Positions 18,809 through 28,015 are shown, counted from the first letter of the stretch. The stretch is 64,000 nt of DNA from Eilatimonas milleporae (GCF_003688555.1 NZ_REFR01000009.1:434001-498000), one strand, 5' to 3'. The notes: generated from the letters alone by a model not told the origin. Numbers and translations are program-made.

Positions 18809-18844
18809 AATTGGTAATCAATCCAAACTATGAGACAAAATGAT

Positions 18845-19984
18845 ATGCCGGACGTGATTATCATCGGTGGCGGGCTTTCAGGGTGCGCCACGGCCTACTT
18901 TCTCGCCGCCGACGGCGTGAACGTCACGCTTCTGGAACAGGGCGATCTGAACACCTTGGCGTCGGGCTCCAACGCGGGCAGCCTGCATGCGCAAATTCCC
19001 GCCGATGTTTTCAATGAATATGGCGAGGACTGGTGCCGTGCCTTCGCACCGACGCTGCGCCTCTATGCCCGGTCGATCGACCTGTGGCATGACTGCGCCC
19101 GCACCTTCCGCGCGGACGGCGGCACGGATATGGAGGTCGCGACGACAGGCGGCCTTCTGGTCGCCGCCGACGCCGCTGACATGCGCTGGATGGAAAGAAA
19201 GGCGGACATTGAACGCGCCGCCGGCATTCCCATCGATCTTCTCGACCGGACGGCCCTCAGGGATATGGCACCGTATCTGTCGCACACGCTGGAAGGCGGC
19301 GCCTTCTGTCCGCTGGAGGGCAAGGCCAACCCCCTGATCGCCGCCCCCGCCTTTGCCCGTCAGGCGGAAAAACTGGGCGCGAAAATCCGCCGCCGCACCG
19401 CCGTCCTGTCGTTGGAGCAAAATGCGGGCGGCTATGTGCTGGAAACAACGCACGGGCGCATGACCGCCTGCCATGTGGTCAATGCCGCCGGCGACCGGTG
19501 CCGCGATGTCGCAGCCATGCTGGACGTACCGCTCGACATTTTCTCCATGCCCATACAGGTCAGTGTCAGCGAACCGGTGGCACCGTTGATCCGGCATCTG
19601 CTGTATTACAGCCGCAAGGCCCTGACCATGAAACAAAGCGCCGCCGGGACCATTCTGATCGGCGGCGGCTGGCCCGCGCGGCTGGACGCCATGGGCAGGC
19701 CCGTGGCCGATCCGGCGTCGCTGGCCCGCAATCTGGCCGCCGCGCTCGAGGTTGTACCCGGCCTCGCACCCGTCAACATCGTCCGCACCTGGGCGGCCCA
19801 TGTGAACGGCACGCGGGACTGGCGGCCGATCATCGGCGAGGTCCCCGGCCTGCATGGGTTCCATATCTGCTATGTCCCATGGATGGGCTTTACCGGCGGC
19901 CCTGCGGCCGCCCGCATTATCGCCAGCCGCATTCAGGGACGCGAACCGCCGCTGGACTGCGATACAAATATCTTTGCGCCGTAA
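18845..19984 (+). CDS. FAD-dependent oxidoreductase, DAO family (D-amino acid/opine/hydroxyproline dehydrogenase beta-like)
   Basis: A 379-residue flavoprotein with the dinucleotide motif VIIIGGGLSGCATAYFLA at residues 4-21 and the family's GSNAGSLHAQI turn. The C-terminal FAD contact is RTWAAHVNGTRDWRPIIGE followed by HGFHICYVPWMGFTGGPA. An upstream ATG at 18830 is in frame (five extra residues), but the one at 18845 sits directly before the Rossmann strand. It resembles sarcosine oxidase beta, HcnC and the beta subunits of opine or hydroxyproline dehydrogenases. The 2Fe-2S/FAD protein at 9713-11488 is the plausible alpha partner, although it lies 7 kb away. Confidence 0.9.
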   Translation: MPDVIIIGGGLSGCATAYFLAADGVNVTLLEQGDLNTLASGSNAGSLHAQIPADVFNEYGEDWCRAFAPTLRLYARSIDLWHDCARTFRADGGTDMEVATTGGLLVAADAADMRWMERKADIERAAGIPIDLLDRTALRDMAPYLSHTLEGGAFCPLEGKANPLIAAPAFARQAEKLGAKIRRRTAVLSLEQNAGGYVLETTHGRMTACHVVNAAGDRCRDVAAMLDVPLDIFSMPIQVSVSEPVAPLIRHLLYYSRKALTMKQSAAGTILIGGGWPARLDAMGRPVADPASLARNLAAALEVVPGLAPVNIVRTWAAHVNGTRDWRPIIGEVPGLHGFHICYVPWMGFTGGPAAARIIASRIQGREPPLDCDTNIFAP

Positions 19985-20065
19985 CCGGCAATGCAGCGGA
20001 CCGGGTGGGATGGTATCGATTGCGGGCGGCACGGCCGAACCGCCCGCAACGTCGGCCTCTTCCGT

Positions 20066-21370
20066 CTACACGGCAGCTGGAACCGCCGTCTCGGAAAGGC
20101 CCGGTGTCCACTGAATGGGGTCGATTTCACCGCCGACGTCATAGACAGCACGGCCCATGATATCGTTGACGATGACGGCGCTGCGCCAGGCCAGCAGGCT
20201 CAATTGGGCATCGGCGACGCCGTGGCTGTGCCGCGCCGCATTCTGGGCGTAGATCCGGTTTTCACCGGGGCCCGACCATGACACACGGTAGCGCGCATCA
20301 AGTCGCAGCCGGCCGTCACCGTCCACGTCAATACGGTCCGTCAACGGGTCCAGACAGTCCGGCAGATACCATTCATAGCCCGTGGCCAGGATCACCACAT
20401 CCGCCGGCACACTCTCGACGGCGCCGGAAAAATCATTGCGCAGCGTCAGCCGCGCCCCGCCGGCCTCATGACGCATGTCGACCACTTCGCGGCCCGGCAT
20501 CAGCGCTGCGACATCGGGACGCCCCTGAAGATAGTGCAGATCGTAAAGACGGCGGTAAATGCCGGTCAGCGTGCTGTCGGAAATACCGTCGCTGGCCAGT
20601 TTCTGATGCGCCAGCAGCCGCTGCTTGCGCTGCTCCGACACCTCCTGAAACGCGGCCACATAACCGGGTGTGAACCATTCATTGGTAAAGGCGCTTTCAT
20701 CAAGGGGCAGAAAATTCGGCCGCCGTGAAATCCAGGCGATATGGGACGGCATGCCGTCCCCCTTGGTGATCAGATGTTCGAAAATCTCGGCGCCGCTTTG
20801 CCCGCCGCCGACAACGGCCACACGTTTGCCGGCCAGATCCGTGTCGCTCAACAGAAACCGGCTGGAATGGATACAGGCGGCCTTTTCATCCGCACGCACC
20901 CACTCGGGCATGCGGGGGCGGCTGCCGCTGCCCACCGCCAGATGTCTGGCCCTGACGGCACCCTTGTCATGCCGCAGAAGGAACATGCCGTCGCCGTAAG
21001 TTACGTCCCGCACGGACGCACCGAAGCGCAGCGCGTCGATACGCTCGGCGACCCAGCCCATATACTCGGCGAATTCGCTGCGCAGCACACTGCCGAAATT
21101 GGCGGACAGAAACCGGTAAAACCGCTTCTTCGCCACCAGGAAGGACACGAAGGAATAAGGGCTGGTCGGATCGGCTGCGGTGACAAGGTCCTTCAAAAAG
21201 GATGTCTGTAGGGCAGCCGTCTCGAACAGCAGACCCGGATGCCAGGAAAATGCCGGCTTCTGTTCGAAAAACACCGTCTGCGCATCGTCAAGCGGCGCCA
21301 TCAGCGCCGCCAGGCTGAGATTGGCGGGGCCGACACCGATCCCTGCCACGGTATGGGGAAAATCGTTCAT
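20066..21370 (-). CDS. L-lysine/L-ornithine (diamine) N-hydroxylase of siderophore synthesis
   Basis: A 434-residue FAD- and NADPH-dependent monooxygenase. FAD motif GIGVGPANLSL is at residues 10-20, NADPH motif VVGGGQSGAE at 187-196, and ATGYEWYLP near the C-terminus is the family D/ATGY motif. The frame extends upstream, but the ATG at 21370, four bases after the preceding gene's stop, starts at the conserved N-terminus. The enzyme hydroxylates the terminal amine of lysine, ornithine or a diamine before acylation. It is last in an operon with the order of iucABCD. The amine substrate is not decided by the sequence. Length fits IucD/RhbE/AlcA. Confidence 0.93.
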   Translation of the reverse strand: MNDFPHTVAGIGVGPANLSLAALMAPLDDAQTVFFEQKPAFSWHPGLLFETAALQTSFLKDLVTAADPTSPYSFVSFLVAKKRFYRFLSANFGSVLRSEFAEYMGWVAERIDALRFGASVRDVTYGDGMFLLRHDKGAVRARHLAVGSGSRPRMPEWVRADEKAACIHSSRFLLSDTDLAGKRVAVVGGGQSGAEIFEHLITKGDGMPSHIAWISRRPNFLPLDESAFTNEWFTPGYVAAFQEVSEQRKQRLLAHQKLASDGISDSTLTGIYRRLYDLHYLQGRPDVAALMPGREVVDMRHEAGGARLTLRNDFSGAVESVPADVVILATGYEWYLPDCLDPLTDRIDVDGDGRLRLDARYRVSWSGPGENRIYAQNAARHSHGVADAQLSLLAWRSAVIVNDIMGRAVYDVGGEIDPIQWTPGLSETAVPAAV

Positions 21371-21374
21371 GTGT

Positions 21375-23237
21375 TTATGACTCCGTTGATGAAGGGTGCG
21401 CGGCGCTGTCAGCACCGCAAAGATGCAGGGGGTTGGCCAGGTCCGTCCCGACAATCGGCAAGGGACGCTCGGGGGAATCGCCGTATCCGATGCGGAAGCG
21501 GGCGCGGTTGATACACACCCGCTTGACTGTCGGCGCCAGGATATCGAACAGGGCGAACCGCTCACGCAGGTCAGGGTGGGACGCCCTGTATCTGGCCAGC
21601 ACGGTGGCGCAAATGCGGTAGAAACGCTGTTCGTCATATCCGTCGCGCCGTGCCAGTCCGGCGGATATGAAGCGCAGAACCGTGACGAAATGCGCCGTCA
21701 GCAGATCGTGCAGAATATGCAGCGCCGGCTTGCGCGGCAGGGCCGCCAGAATGTCCGCGTCCAGATCGTCCCATTCCCGCAGGGGCATGTCCACCAGGGC
21801 GAAATCCCCCTGAAAATCCTTCAGGGCCAGGCGGGACGGCACCCAGTCCCGCAGAACCAGCGTGATGTTCTGACCGTGCGCGATGGTGCCGATGCCATAA
21901 CGGCACATCAGATGGTACAGCGGCACCAGCACCGCCTCGAACAGGCGTTCCAGCCACGCGTCAGGCTCCAGTCCCGAACGGGCGATGATCTCACTGATGA
22001 AAGGACGGCCGGTGTCGTCCTCCTCCATCAGTGTGGCCATCAGCATCGCCGTCTCGCCGGCGCCGAGGTCGTCAAAGACATTTTCACGCCAAATCACGCC
22101 CAGCAGTTCCTGAAACTGATAGGGGGCCCCGTCGATACGGTCATAGGCCGGGTGCGGATAAAAGGCGCCGGCCACCTCCTCCAGCACCTGGACATTGCGC
22201 GACGACAGGACGGGATCGCGCCGGCACAGGCCGCTCAGCCAAGCCGACAGGCGCGGCCCGATGGCAATATATTTGCCCGGTATCCCGCGATAGGCCGACG
22301 TGTTGAGGATCGTCAGCGCCAGCTTGACATCCAGCCGTCCGGGCCGGTCCTCATTCGTCATGGTACGCAGCGATATCTGCGGTCTGTACCGGTCGCCGAA
22401 CGGGCCAAGCCAGACAATACGCCCCGCCGCGATCTCATCGCCGTAAGCGGTCCGCAGATGGTTTTGCCACTGCCAGGGATGCACCGGCACCGGCAGATAG
22501 GACGCCGGATCAAGACCCCGTGCCCGCATCAGGGCCTCAAGCCGCGACCGCTCGCCCGTGTCGAGCGAGGCGTCGACCAGATCGGACATATCCATGCCCG
22601 CCTTCAGACTGAACCGGCAGTGATCCCGGCTGACGGCAAGCCATGTCAGTGGCCAGACAGTACCGTGTTCGGGGGCATACATCTCGAAATCATCAACCCC
22701 CCAGCCGATCCGGCCCTTGCTGGCCGGCGCCTTGGGATGACCGGACAGCATGCTCTGCAAGGACCCCGGTGCCATGTCCAGAAAATCGCCCACCGAAAGG
22801 CCCTGGCGGACGGCTGCGATCCGCATGTCGGCGGCGCAGGTGCTGTACAGCTCCCGCAGATAGGTGGCGAGCGTCGCCGGGGTCATCTCCGTCTCGGCCG
22901 CCGCGTCGAGAAAAAACTGCGCCGCGCTCAGGGGTGTGTGCAGGCCGCCGGCATCGACACGGCACAGCGTCCCGGCATCGATATCCAGCTGTGTCCAGAT
23001 ACGTCGCCAAGCCTGAAAGCGATAGCGGACGCCGCTTTTCAGTACCAGTTCAAACACCGCCCCGCCATGTTCGCCGGGACCGGTCTCCGTCGGCGCGAAG
23101 GCCTCTTCATAGGACAGTTCGCTGATTGTCTTGGCGACAAGCGCGCGGTTGACCGCGTCCCATGCATCGGCCTCGTTGGCGGACAGGCCGACGGGCGCCG
23201 CGTCCTGCACGGCAACAGCCACCTCAGAACCCGGCAT
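21375..23237 (-). CDS. IucA/IucC family NRPS-independent siderophore synthetase (second in operon)
   Basis: A 620-residue synthetase that uses ATP to join a citrate or carboxylate to a hydroxylated amine. The ATP-site segment reads SGHPKAPASKGRIGW, and VPVHPWQWQ, RTMTN and ILNTSAYRGIPGKY follow in the family order; the C-terminal FhuF-like part has YGIGTIAHGQNITLVLRDW. The ATG at 23237 overlaps the acetyltransferase stop by 14 bases; a Met six codons upstream is possible. The gene occupies the iucC place, so it likely makes the second amide bond of the siderophore (inference from order). Confidence 0.93.
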   Translation of the reverse strand: MPGSEVAVAVQDAAPVGLSANEADAWDAVNRALVAKTISELSYEEAFAPTETGPGEHGGAVFELVLKSGVRYRFQAWRRIWTQLDIDAGTLCRVDAGGLHTPLSAAQFFLDAAAETEMTPATLATYLRELYSTCAADMRIAAVRQGLSVGDFLDMAPGSLQSMLSGHPKAPASKGRIGWGVDDFEMYAPEHGTVWPLTWLAVSRDHCRFSLKAGMDMSDLVDASLDTGERSRLEALMRARGLDPASYLPVPVHPWQWQNHLRTAYGDEIAAGRIVWLGPFGDRYRPQISLRTMTNEDRPGRLDVKLALTILNTSAYRGIPGKYIAIGPRLSAWLSGLCRRDPVLSSRNVQVLEEVAGAFYPHPAYDRIDGAPYQFQELLGVIWRENVFDDLGAGETAMLMATLMEEDDTGRPFISEIIARSGLEPDAWLERLFEAVLVPLYHLMCRYGIGTIAHGQNITLVLRDWVPSRLALKDFQGDFALVDMPLREWDDLDADILAALPRKPALHILHDLLTAHFVTVLRFISAGLARRDGYDEQRFYRICATVLARYRASHPDLRERFALFDILAPTVKRVCINRARFRIGYGDSPERPLPIVGTDLANPLHLCGADSAAHPSSTES

Positions 23238-23850
23238 GACGAAAAAACTCCTCACGTTCGCAAATCAGCAGGGCCGCCCGCTTATGGGGAAAATCGAACT
23301 CCTTGACCTTGCGGTAACCGACCATCTCGCCGTACCGGATCATGTGCGGATGGGCGGCGTTCGGCTCGCCCACAATGCGCCGGGTGCGCGGTTCATCCAG
23401 AAACAGATAATGACTGATACTGCGGAAGGCGCACAGGGTACGGTGGCGCCCCAGCATCTTCGGATTGCCGATCAGGCCGTGCCAGCCGCGATCGTAATCC
23501 TCGGCATCATAATAAGGGCCCAGCCTGTCCTCTTTCGCCCAATAGGCCTCGAAATATCCGGTGTCTTCGCCGTCAAAGGCACTGATCAGACCGTATATGT
23601 GCGGGTCCTCCGCCTGGCGGCGGAGATAATCGGCGTGGTCTTCCCGGCTGCCCGCCAGGTCCCAGTGTATATCCACCCGTGGCTGGTTCATCCAGCCGTG
23701 AAACAGGTCCAGGTCCGCCACCGGGTCGATGACGCGCATGGAAAAGGTCTGTCCCACGATCGCGTCCGCCCGTGAATAGACCTGACCCCTTGGTTGTGGC
23801 GGGCGTATGGGGTGGTCCGCCTGATGCGGTATGCGGCTACTGTCCGGCAT
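23224..23850 (-). CDS. GNAT-type N-acyltransferase for hydroxylated amine (IucB/RhbD-like)
   Basis: A 208-residue acetyltransferase. FSMRVIDPVADLDLFHGWMNQPRVDIHW and GYFEAYWAKEDRLGPYY match the siderophore acetyltransferase family (AlcB/RhbD/IucB), with DRGWHGLIGNPKMLGRHRT at the acetyl-CoA site and VGEPNAAHPHMIRYGEMVGYRKVKEF near the C-terminus. It starts at 23850, ten bases after the preceding synthetase stop; the upstream open frame is only overlap with that gene. It is about as long as RhbD, shorter than E. coli IucB. It would acylate the N-hydroxyl amine to give a hydroxamate. Confidence 0.93.
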   Translation of the reverse strand: MPDSSRIPHQADHPIRPPQPRGQVYSRADAIVGQTFSMRVIDPVADLDLFHGWMNQPRVDIHWDLAGSREDHADYLRRQAEDPHIYGLISAFDGEDTGYFEAYWAKEDRLGPYYDAEDYDRGWHGLIGNPKMLGRHRTLCAFRSISHYLFLDEPRTRRIVGEPNAAHPHMIRYGEMVGYRKVKEFDFPHKRAALLICEREEFFRHAGF

Positions 23851-23860
23851 GATGGTCCGT

Positions 23861-25744
23861 TCATCCTTCTTTGATGTGTGCGATGGGATTGTCGATATCG
23901 ACATAGGCGGCCAGAATGCTGCCGGCCGCCGCTGTTTCATCGATACCGCCGAGAAATGTGTGAAAATTGCCCTTGCACGCCAGTGTCGGCGACGCCAAAA
24001 GATAGTCGGCAAATCCGGTATCCTTAAGAGTGGACCGGCGCACATCGGTCAAGAACCGGCGCAGGCGGCCATGCAGGATACGTTCATCCGCCAGACCGGC
24101 GATGCCGATCGCGCTGATCACATTGAAGATATTGTTGACGACGAAATAATAGGCGAACAGCCGGTGCGTCAGGTCGTCCGGCATGACCAGCGGCGGCGTG
24201 GCCTCGCCCCGCACCAGATCCTCCATGGGCACGGCCACCGCCTCGGAAAAGGCCGTCCCCTGACAGTCCCGAAAATGAAAAATGCGCGGCAGTCCGTCGT
24301 CGTCCACTTCCATCACCGTGTTCTGCTGATGGGCACTGAACAACAGGCCGTAATTGGCCTGGGCGATCAGGCACGGTTTGACGGCGATGTCGAGAAACCG
24401 GTCGAACCACAACAGCGCGGCCTCACCCTCGTCCAGGGTGCGCCGCCCGGCAATGCCGCGGATCAGGCGGGCGATCAGACTGTCGCGTCCGTCATACCCT
24501 TCCTGACACAATGTCCCCATGGCAAAGGCGCGCCCACCGGCGGCACCACGGAATGGATTGTCACGGAAAATCATCGCCGACGGCCAGAAGGGCGCGCCGC
24601 TCCCGTCTTTCAGCATCAGATGCGCCGGCTCCGCCATGATGCGCAGGCTGGGGCACTCCGCCACCAGGGCCTGTCCCGGTGCACTGGCCAGAAAGCGGGC
24701 GACGAATTTGCCCCGGTCCGCGTCCACCGGCTGTAGAACCCGTTCGGAATTGGTCACCCGCACACTCAGCGAAAATTTGATCATGTGCCGTGCATGACCA
24801 GCCCAGACCGTGCGGGTGGATGAGGTCGGGCGATACTCGCTACCGCCCGGCCCCAGATCGATCACGGCACCACTGTCCCTCAGGTCGGCCAGCACGGGTC
24901 CATCCGCCAGCGTCGACGCCTGCCAGGGATGCATCGGCATCAGCATGAAATCCGGTGACGGCAGCACACGGTCCGGAAAACCGGCCCCCAGACGGGGGTC
25001 ATCGCCGGCCAGATGCCGGGTGATCGCGTCAGCCGTCGATCCCACCGTCGCGCTCAGAACCGCATCGCGGTGAACGGCAAACCAGTGCAGCGAAAAGGCG
25101 GCATCGTATTCGGGGGCATAAAGGCGCATGTCCGCGTCGCTGAACTCGTCACAGCTGCGCGGTGCCGGATGGACCGGATGCCCCAGAAGAGCCTGTTCCG
25201 CCCTGATAAAGTCCGTTTCTCCATCCGGTGTGGCACTGCCCTCGTCCCTGCCCTCGCGCACCTCGATGGCCCGGACGATATTGGCGGTGCTGGTTGCCAC
25301 CCGGTCGCGGAAACAGCGGCTGTCAGCCGGGGATGTTTCACCCGCAATCGAGGGCTCGGTCAGAACCAGGCGCACCAGTTCGGCAAAGGCGATCGGTTTT
25401 GGCCGCGCCCAAGCGTCGTCCCGGACCAAAAGGGGAAACCGGAAACTGTGACGGCCGCTGATCGAGAAATGGCGCAGCGGCACAAGAACGCTCTGCCGCG
25501 CCCGGTCAAGCGGCAGCACGATCATGCCGTCACCGTGGCCATCCTCCACCGCGCCGTCCTGCCCAGCATCCGGCACATGCCGCCACCCCGCCCACTCGCG
25601 CAGCAGGGCATTGAGAAAGGCCGTGGCCGATACATCCTCGCCCAGAATGCGCGGCAGCGCCGCAAGCCTGCCGGTGGCAGCCGCTGCCGCCTCCGCCTGT
25701 GACAGGGAAGATATCTTTTCAGAAACGGGCAACGGCACTGACAT
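23861..25744 (-). CDS. IucA/IucC family NRPS-independent siderophore synthetase (first in operon)
   Basis: A 627-residue homologue of the 21375-23237 synthetase. GHPVHPAPRSCDEFSD is the ATP-site segment, with Arg where many homologues have Lys; MLMPMHPWQAS, TSSTRTVW and KFSLSVRVTNSERVLQ follow, and the C-terminus has NYGLLFSAHQQNTVMEV. The start at 25744 follows AAGAGAGAAG on the minus strand; an upstream ATG at 25813 is in frame but has no such site. As first gene of the operon it corresponds to iucA and is likely to condense the first hydroxamate with citrate. The promoter region contains a Fur-like palindrome. Confidence 0.93.
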   Translation of the reverse strand: MSVPLPVSEKISSLSQAEAAAAATGRLAALPRILGEDVSATAFLNALLREWAGWRHVPDAGQDGAVEDGHGDGMIVLPLDRARQSVLVPLRHFSISGRHSFRFPLLVRDDAWARPKPIAFAELVRLVLTEPSIAGETSPADSRCFRDRVATSTANIVRAIEVREGRDEGSATPDGETDFIRAEQALLGHPVHPAPRSCDEFSDADMRLYAPEYDAAFSLHWFAVHRDAVLSATVGSTADAITRHLAGDDPRLGAGFPDRVLPSPDFMLMPMHPWQASTLADGPVLADLRDSGAVIDLGPGGSEYRPTSSTRTVWAGHARHMIKFSLSVRVTNSERVLQPVDADRGKFVARFLASAPGQALVAECPSLRIMAEPAHLMLKDGSGAPFWPSAMIFRDNPFRGAAGGRAFAMGTLCQEGYDGRDSLIARLIRGIAGRRTLDEGEAALLWFDRFLDIAVKPCLIAQANYGLLFSAHQQNTVMEVDDDGLPRIFHFRDCQGTAFSEAVAVPMEDLVRGEATPPLVMPDDLTHRLFAYYFVVNNIFNVISAIGIAGLADERILHGRLRRFLTDVRRSTLKDTGFADYLLASPTLACKGNFHTFLGGIDETAAAGSILAAYVDIDNPIAHIKEG

Positions 25745-25814
25745 AATCTTCTCTCTTAAATTGATTAAGGGTCTATAAACGCAACTTATTGCGTCTTTTG
25801 CGAGAGTTATCAAG

Positions 25815-25827
25815 AATGAATTTCATT
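25815..25827. promoter_or_regulatory. Fur-like iron-response palindrome
   Basis: AATGAA-T-TTCATT is a perfect 6-1-6 inverted repeat in an AT-rich stretch between the divergent siderophore operon and the exporter gene. Fur boxes have this 6-1-6 form with related GATAAT/ATTATC halves. Role is inferred from position and symmetry. Confidence 0.5.
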
Positions 25828-25951
25828 TTCAATCGCAAATTTATGACACTTAGGGTAAAGAAAGGCGGCGCCTGTACAACCGCCCGAAAATGCAGGGAAA
25901 AGGGCCCCGGGGAAAATTGCCGGGGCAAGATTTGGATAAGGAATCAACACC

Positions 25952-27226
25952 GTGACAACTGAAAACGACTGTCCGCAGAACGCGAAAACCGGCATATCCG
26001 CCGTGGTGGCCATCGCCGGCTGCCTTGGCCTTGGTCAGGCGATTGTCTTTGTGTCCATCCCTGTCTTGGTCGATATGACCGGGCTGGGTCCCGCCGCCCT
26101 TGGCACCGCCGTGGCCATCGGCACCGCATTGTTTCTGGTCGGCGCGCCGTATTGGGGCCGGCAAAGCGACAGGCGGGGCCGGGCACCGGTCGCACGAATC
26201 GCCATTCTTGGCCATGGCGTCAGCAGTCTGCTTCTTCTGGCCAGCACGGGCGCGGCCCTTTGGGACCATATCGCCGCGCCCGTGGCTTTCGCCGGCATTC
26301 TGGCCTCGCGCATCGTCTACGGACTGACCGTATCCGGCCTGTATCCCACGGCCCAGGCCTGGATTGCCGATCTGACGGATCCGGCCGGCCGGTTGAAGGC
26401 GGTGGCCACGCTCAGCGCCGGACTCAGCCTTGGACGGATCATCGGACCGATGATCGCGGCGGCGGCCGCCGCCATCCATATGCTGGGGCCGCTGGTGGCC
26501 CTGGTGCTGCTGGCGATACCGCCGCTTCTGTTGCTGAACAGTGCCCCTGACCGGCGGTCCGCGCGGGAAAACGGGCCGGTGGCCCCGCGCCTGAAACTGA
26601 CTGACCGCCGCATCGCCGGCCCGGTCCTGTTCGGATTTCTGCTCCACGCCGCTTTCGGACAGGTGCAGTTTGCCGCCGGTCTGGTTCTGGAAACGCGCTT
26701 CGGGCTGGCCAGCCACGCCGCGTCCAGTTGGCTCGGCATTTTGATGACGGCGGCGGCCCTGGCCATGCTGGCCGTCCAGTTGGGCGTGATGCGGCGCCTG
26801 AAGGCGCCGCGCCCCTCCCTGCTGACCGTCGGCGCCGGGCTTCTGACCGCCGCCGCCCTCATATTGGCGACGGGGCAGACCATGGCGGTTTTCGCCGCCG
26901 GCTTCATTGGCATGGGGACCGCCGTCGCCCTTCTCATCCCCACCTACACCGCCGCATGCAGTCTGGCGGTCTCACCGGACCAGCGCGGCGCCGCCGCCGG
27001 CGCTCTCGGCGTTGCCCATACCTGCGGCTATACCCTGGCCGCCCTGATGGGCGGCGGCCTCTACGGCGTGGACCCGCTGCTGCCCTTTGCCGGCTGCGCC
27101 CTGATCGGAACCGTCCTTGTCGTCATCGCCCTGCGCCTCAGATTTGCCATGCCGGCCCAAGACCAAAAACAGAAACAAAGGCAGGAACAGGGACAGGCGG
27201 ACGGACCCGGTCGGCAGACCGTTTGA
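25952..27226 (+). CDS. MFS transporter, probable siderophore exporter
   Basis: A 424-residue protein with about 12 hydrophobic segments. The motif between segments 2 and 3 is YWGRQSDRRGRAPVARI, matching the MFS G-x3-D-x2-GR-R/K signature. GLYPTAQAWIADLTDP and GAAAGALGVAHTCGYTL are typical of drug/H+ antiporter (DHA1) members. It diverges from the siderophore synthesis operon across a Fur-like palindrome, so export of the finished siderophore is the most likely job. The C-terminal tail is rich in Gln and charged residues and is cytoplasmic. Confidence 0.9.
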   Translation: MTTENDCPQNAKTGISAVVAIAGCLGLGQAIVFVSIPVLVDMTGLGPAALGTAVAIGTALFLVGAPYWGRQSDRRGRAPVARIAILGHGVSSLLLLASTGAALWDHIAAPVAFAGILASRIVYGLTVSGLYPTAQAWIADLTDPAGRLKAVATLSAGLSLGRIIGPMIAAAAAAIHMLGPLVALVLLAIPPLLLLNSAPDRRSARENGPVAPRLKLTDRRIAGPVLFGFLLHAAFGQVQFAAGLVLETRFGLASHAASSWLGILMTAAALAMLAVQLGVMRRLKAPRPSLLTVGAGLLTAAALILATGQTMAVFAAGFIGMGTAVALLIPTYTAACSLAVSPDQRGAAAGALGVAHTCGYTLAALMGGGLYGVDPLLPFAGCALIGTVLVVIALRLRFAMPAQDQKQKQRQEQGQADGPGRQTV

Positions 27227-27285
27227 CGGCTCTTCTCCCCTCGCCTAGAAAACGGGGGATCAGGGGCTTGTGCGGATTGTCCGGT

Positions 27286-27909
27286 ATGAAATTTACAGAA
27301 GACGACTTTACCGTCGTCACCCAGGTGATGCGCTGGCGCAGGGATACCCGCCATTTCCTGACAGAGCCGCTGCCGCCCGACATTCTGGCCCGCATCCTGT
27401 CGACGGTCGACATGGCGCCGTCCGTCGGCAATGCCCGGCCATGGCGCATTGTCCGTGTACGCGACACGGACCGCCGCGCCGCTGTCGCGTCCCTGTTCGA
27501 ACGGGCCAACAGGGCGGCGGCACAAGAATATGAACCGGAAACGCGCGCCGACTATCTCCGGCTGAAACTGGCGGGTCTGCGCGACGCCCCCGAACATCTG
27601 GCCGTTTTTACCGTCCCCGACCCGGTCGAGGGGCGCGGCCTCGGCCGGCAGACCATGCCCGAAACCGTGCAGTATTCAACAGCCATGGCCGTCCACACCA
27701 TCTGGCTTGCCGCGCGCGCCCTCAATGTCGGTGTCGGCTGGGTCTCCATTCTGGACCCCGTCGCGGCCGCGACCGCGCTGGACGTTCCCGGCCACTGGCG
27801 GTTGACGGCCTACCTCTGTCTCGGCTGGCCGGAACGGGATGACGACCGCCCCCTTCTGGACAGAACCGGCTGGCAGCCCAACACCCCGACCGAAATCCTT
27901 GATCGCTAA
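27286..27909 (+). CDS. bluB: BluB-like 5,6-dimethylbenzimidazole synthase (flavin destructase)
   Basis: A 207-residue nitroreductase-fold protein. WRRDTRHFLTEPLPPDILARIL and MAPSVGNARPWRIVRV match the BluB N-terminus, and MPETVQYSTAMAVHTIWLAARALNVGVGWVSIL matches the conserved middle part. BluB breaks down reduced FMN with oxygen to make the lower ligand of vitamin B12. The ATG at 27286 is chosen because family similarity starts there; the open frame upstream overlaps the exporter gene. No other cobalamin gene and no B12 riboswitch lies nearby, so a related flavin oxidoreductase cannot be excluded. It begins 59 bases after the exporter stop. Confidence 0.82.
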   Translation: MKFTEDDFTVVTQVMRWRRDTRHFLTEPLPPDILARILSTVDMAPSVGNARPWRIVRVRDTDRRAAVASLFERANRAAAQEYEPETRADYLRLKLAGLRDAPEHLAVFTVPDPVEGRGLGRQTMPETVQYSTAMAVHTIWLAARALNVGVGWVSILDPVAAATALDVPGHWRLTAYLCLGWPERDDDRPLLDRTGWQPNTPTEILDR

Positions 27910-28015
27910 GGCGAAAGTCCGACTGACAGGGACCATATGTCCACCCCGGCGCTTGGCAGGGCTGCAAAGGACCGCCCCATGATTGACATCGGCTACAACC
28001 TGATCCTGTCCTGTC

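Noticed and set aside
21396-23306. 636-codon open frame on the plus strand
   Set aside because: Antisense to the second IucA/IucC synthetase; composition typical of a shadow frame.
27227-27285. possible cobalamin riboswitch before bluB
   Set aside because: The spacer is only 59 bases and has no B12-box-like sequence, too short for the riboswitch.
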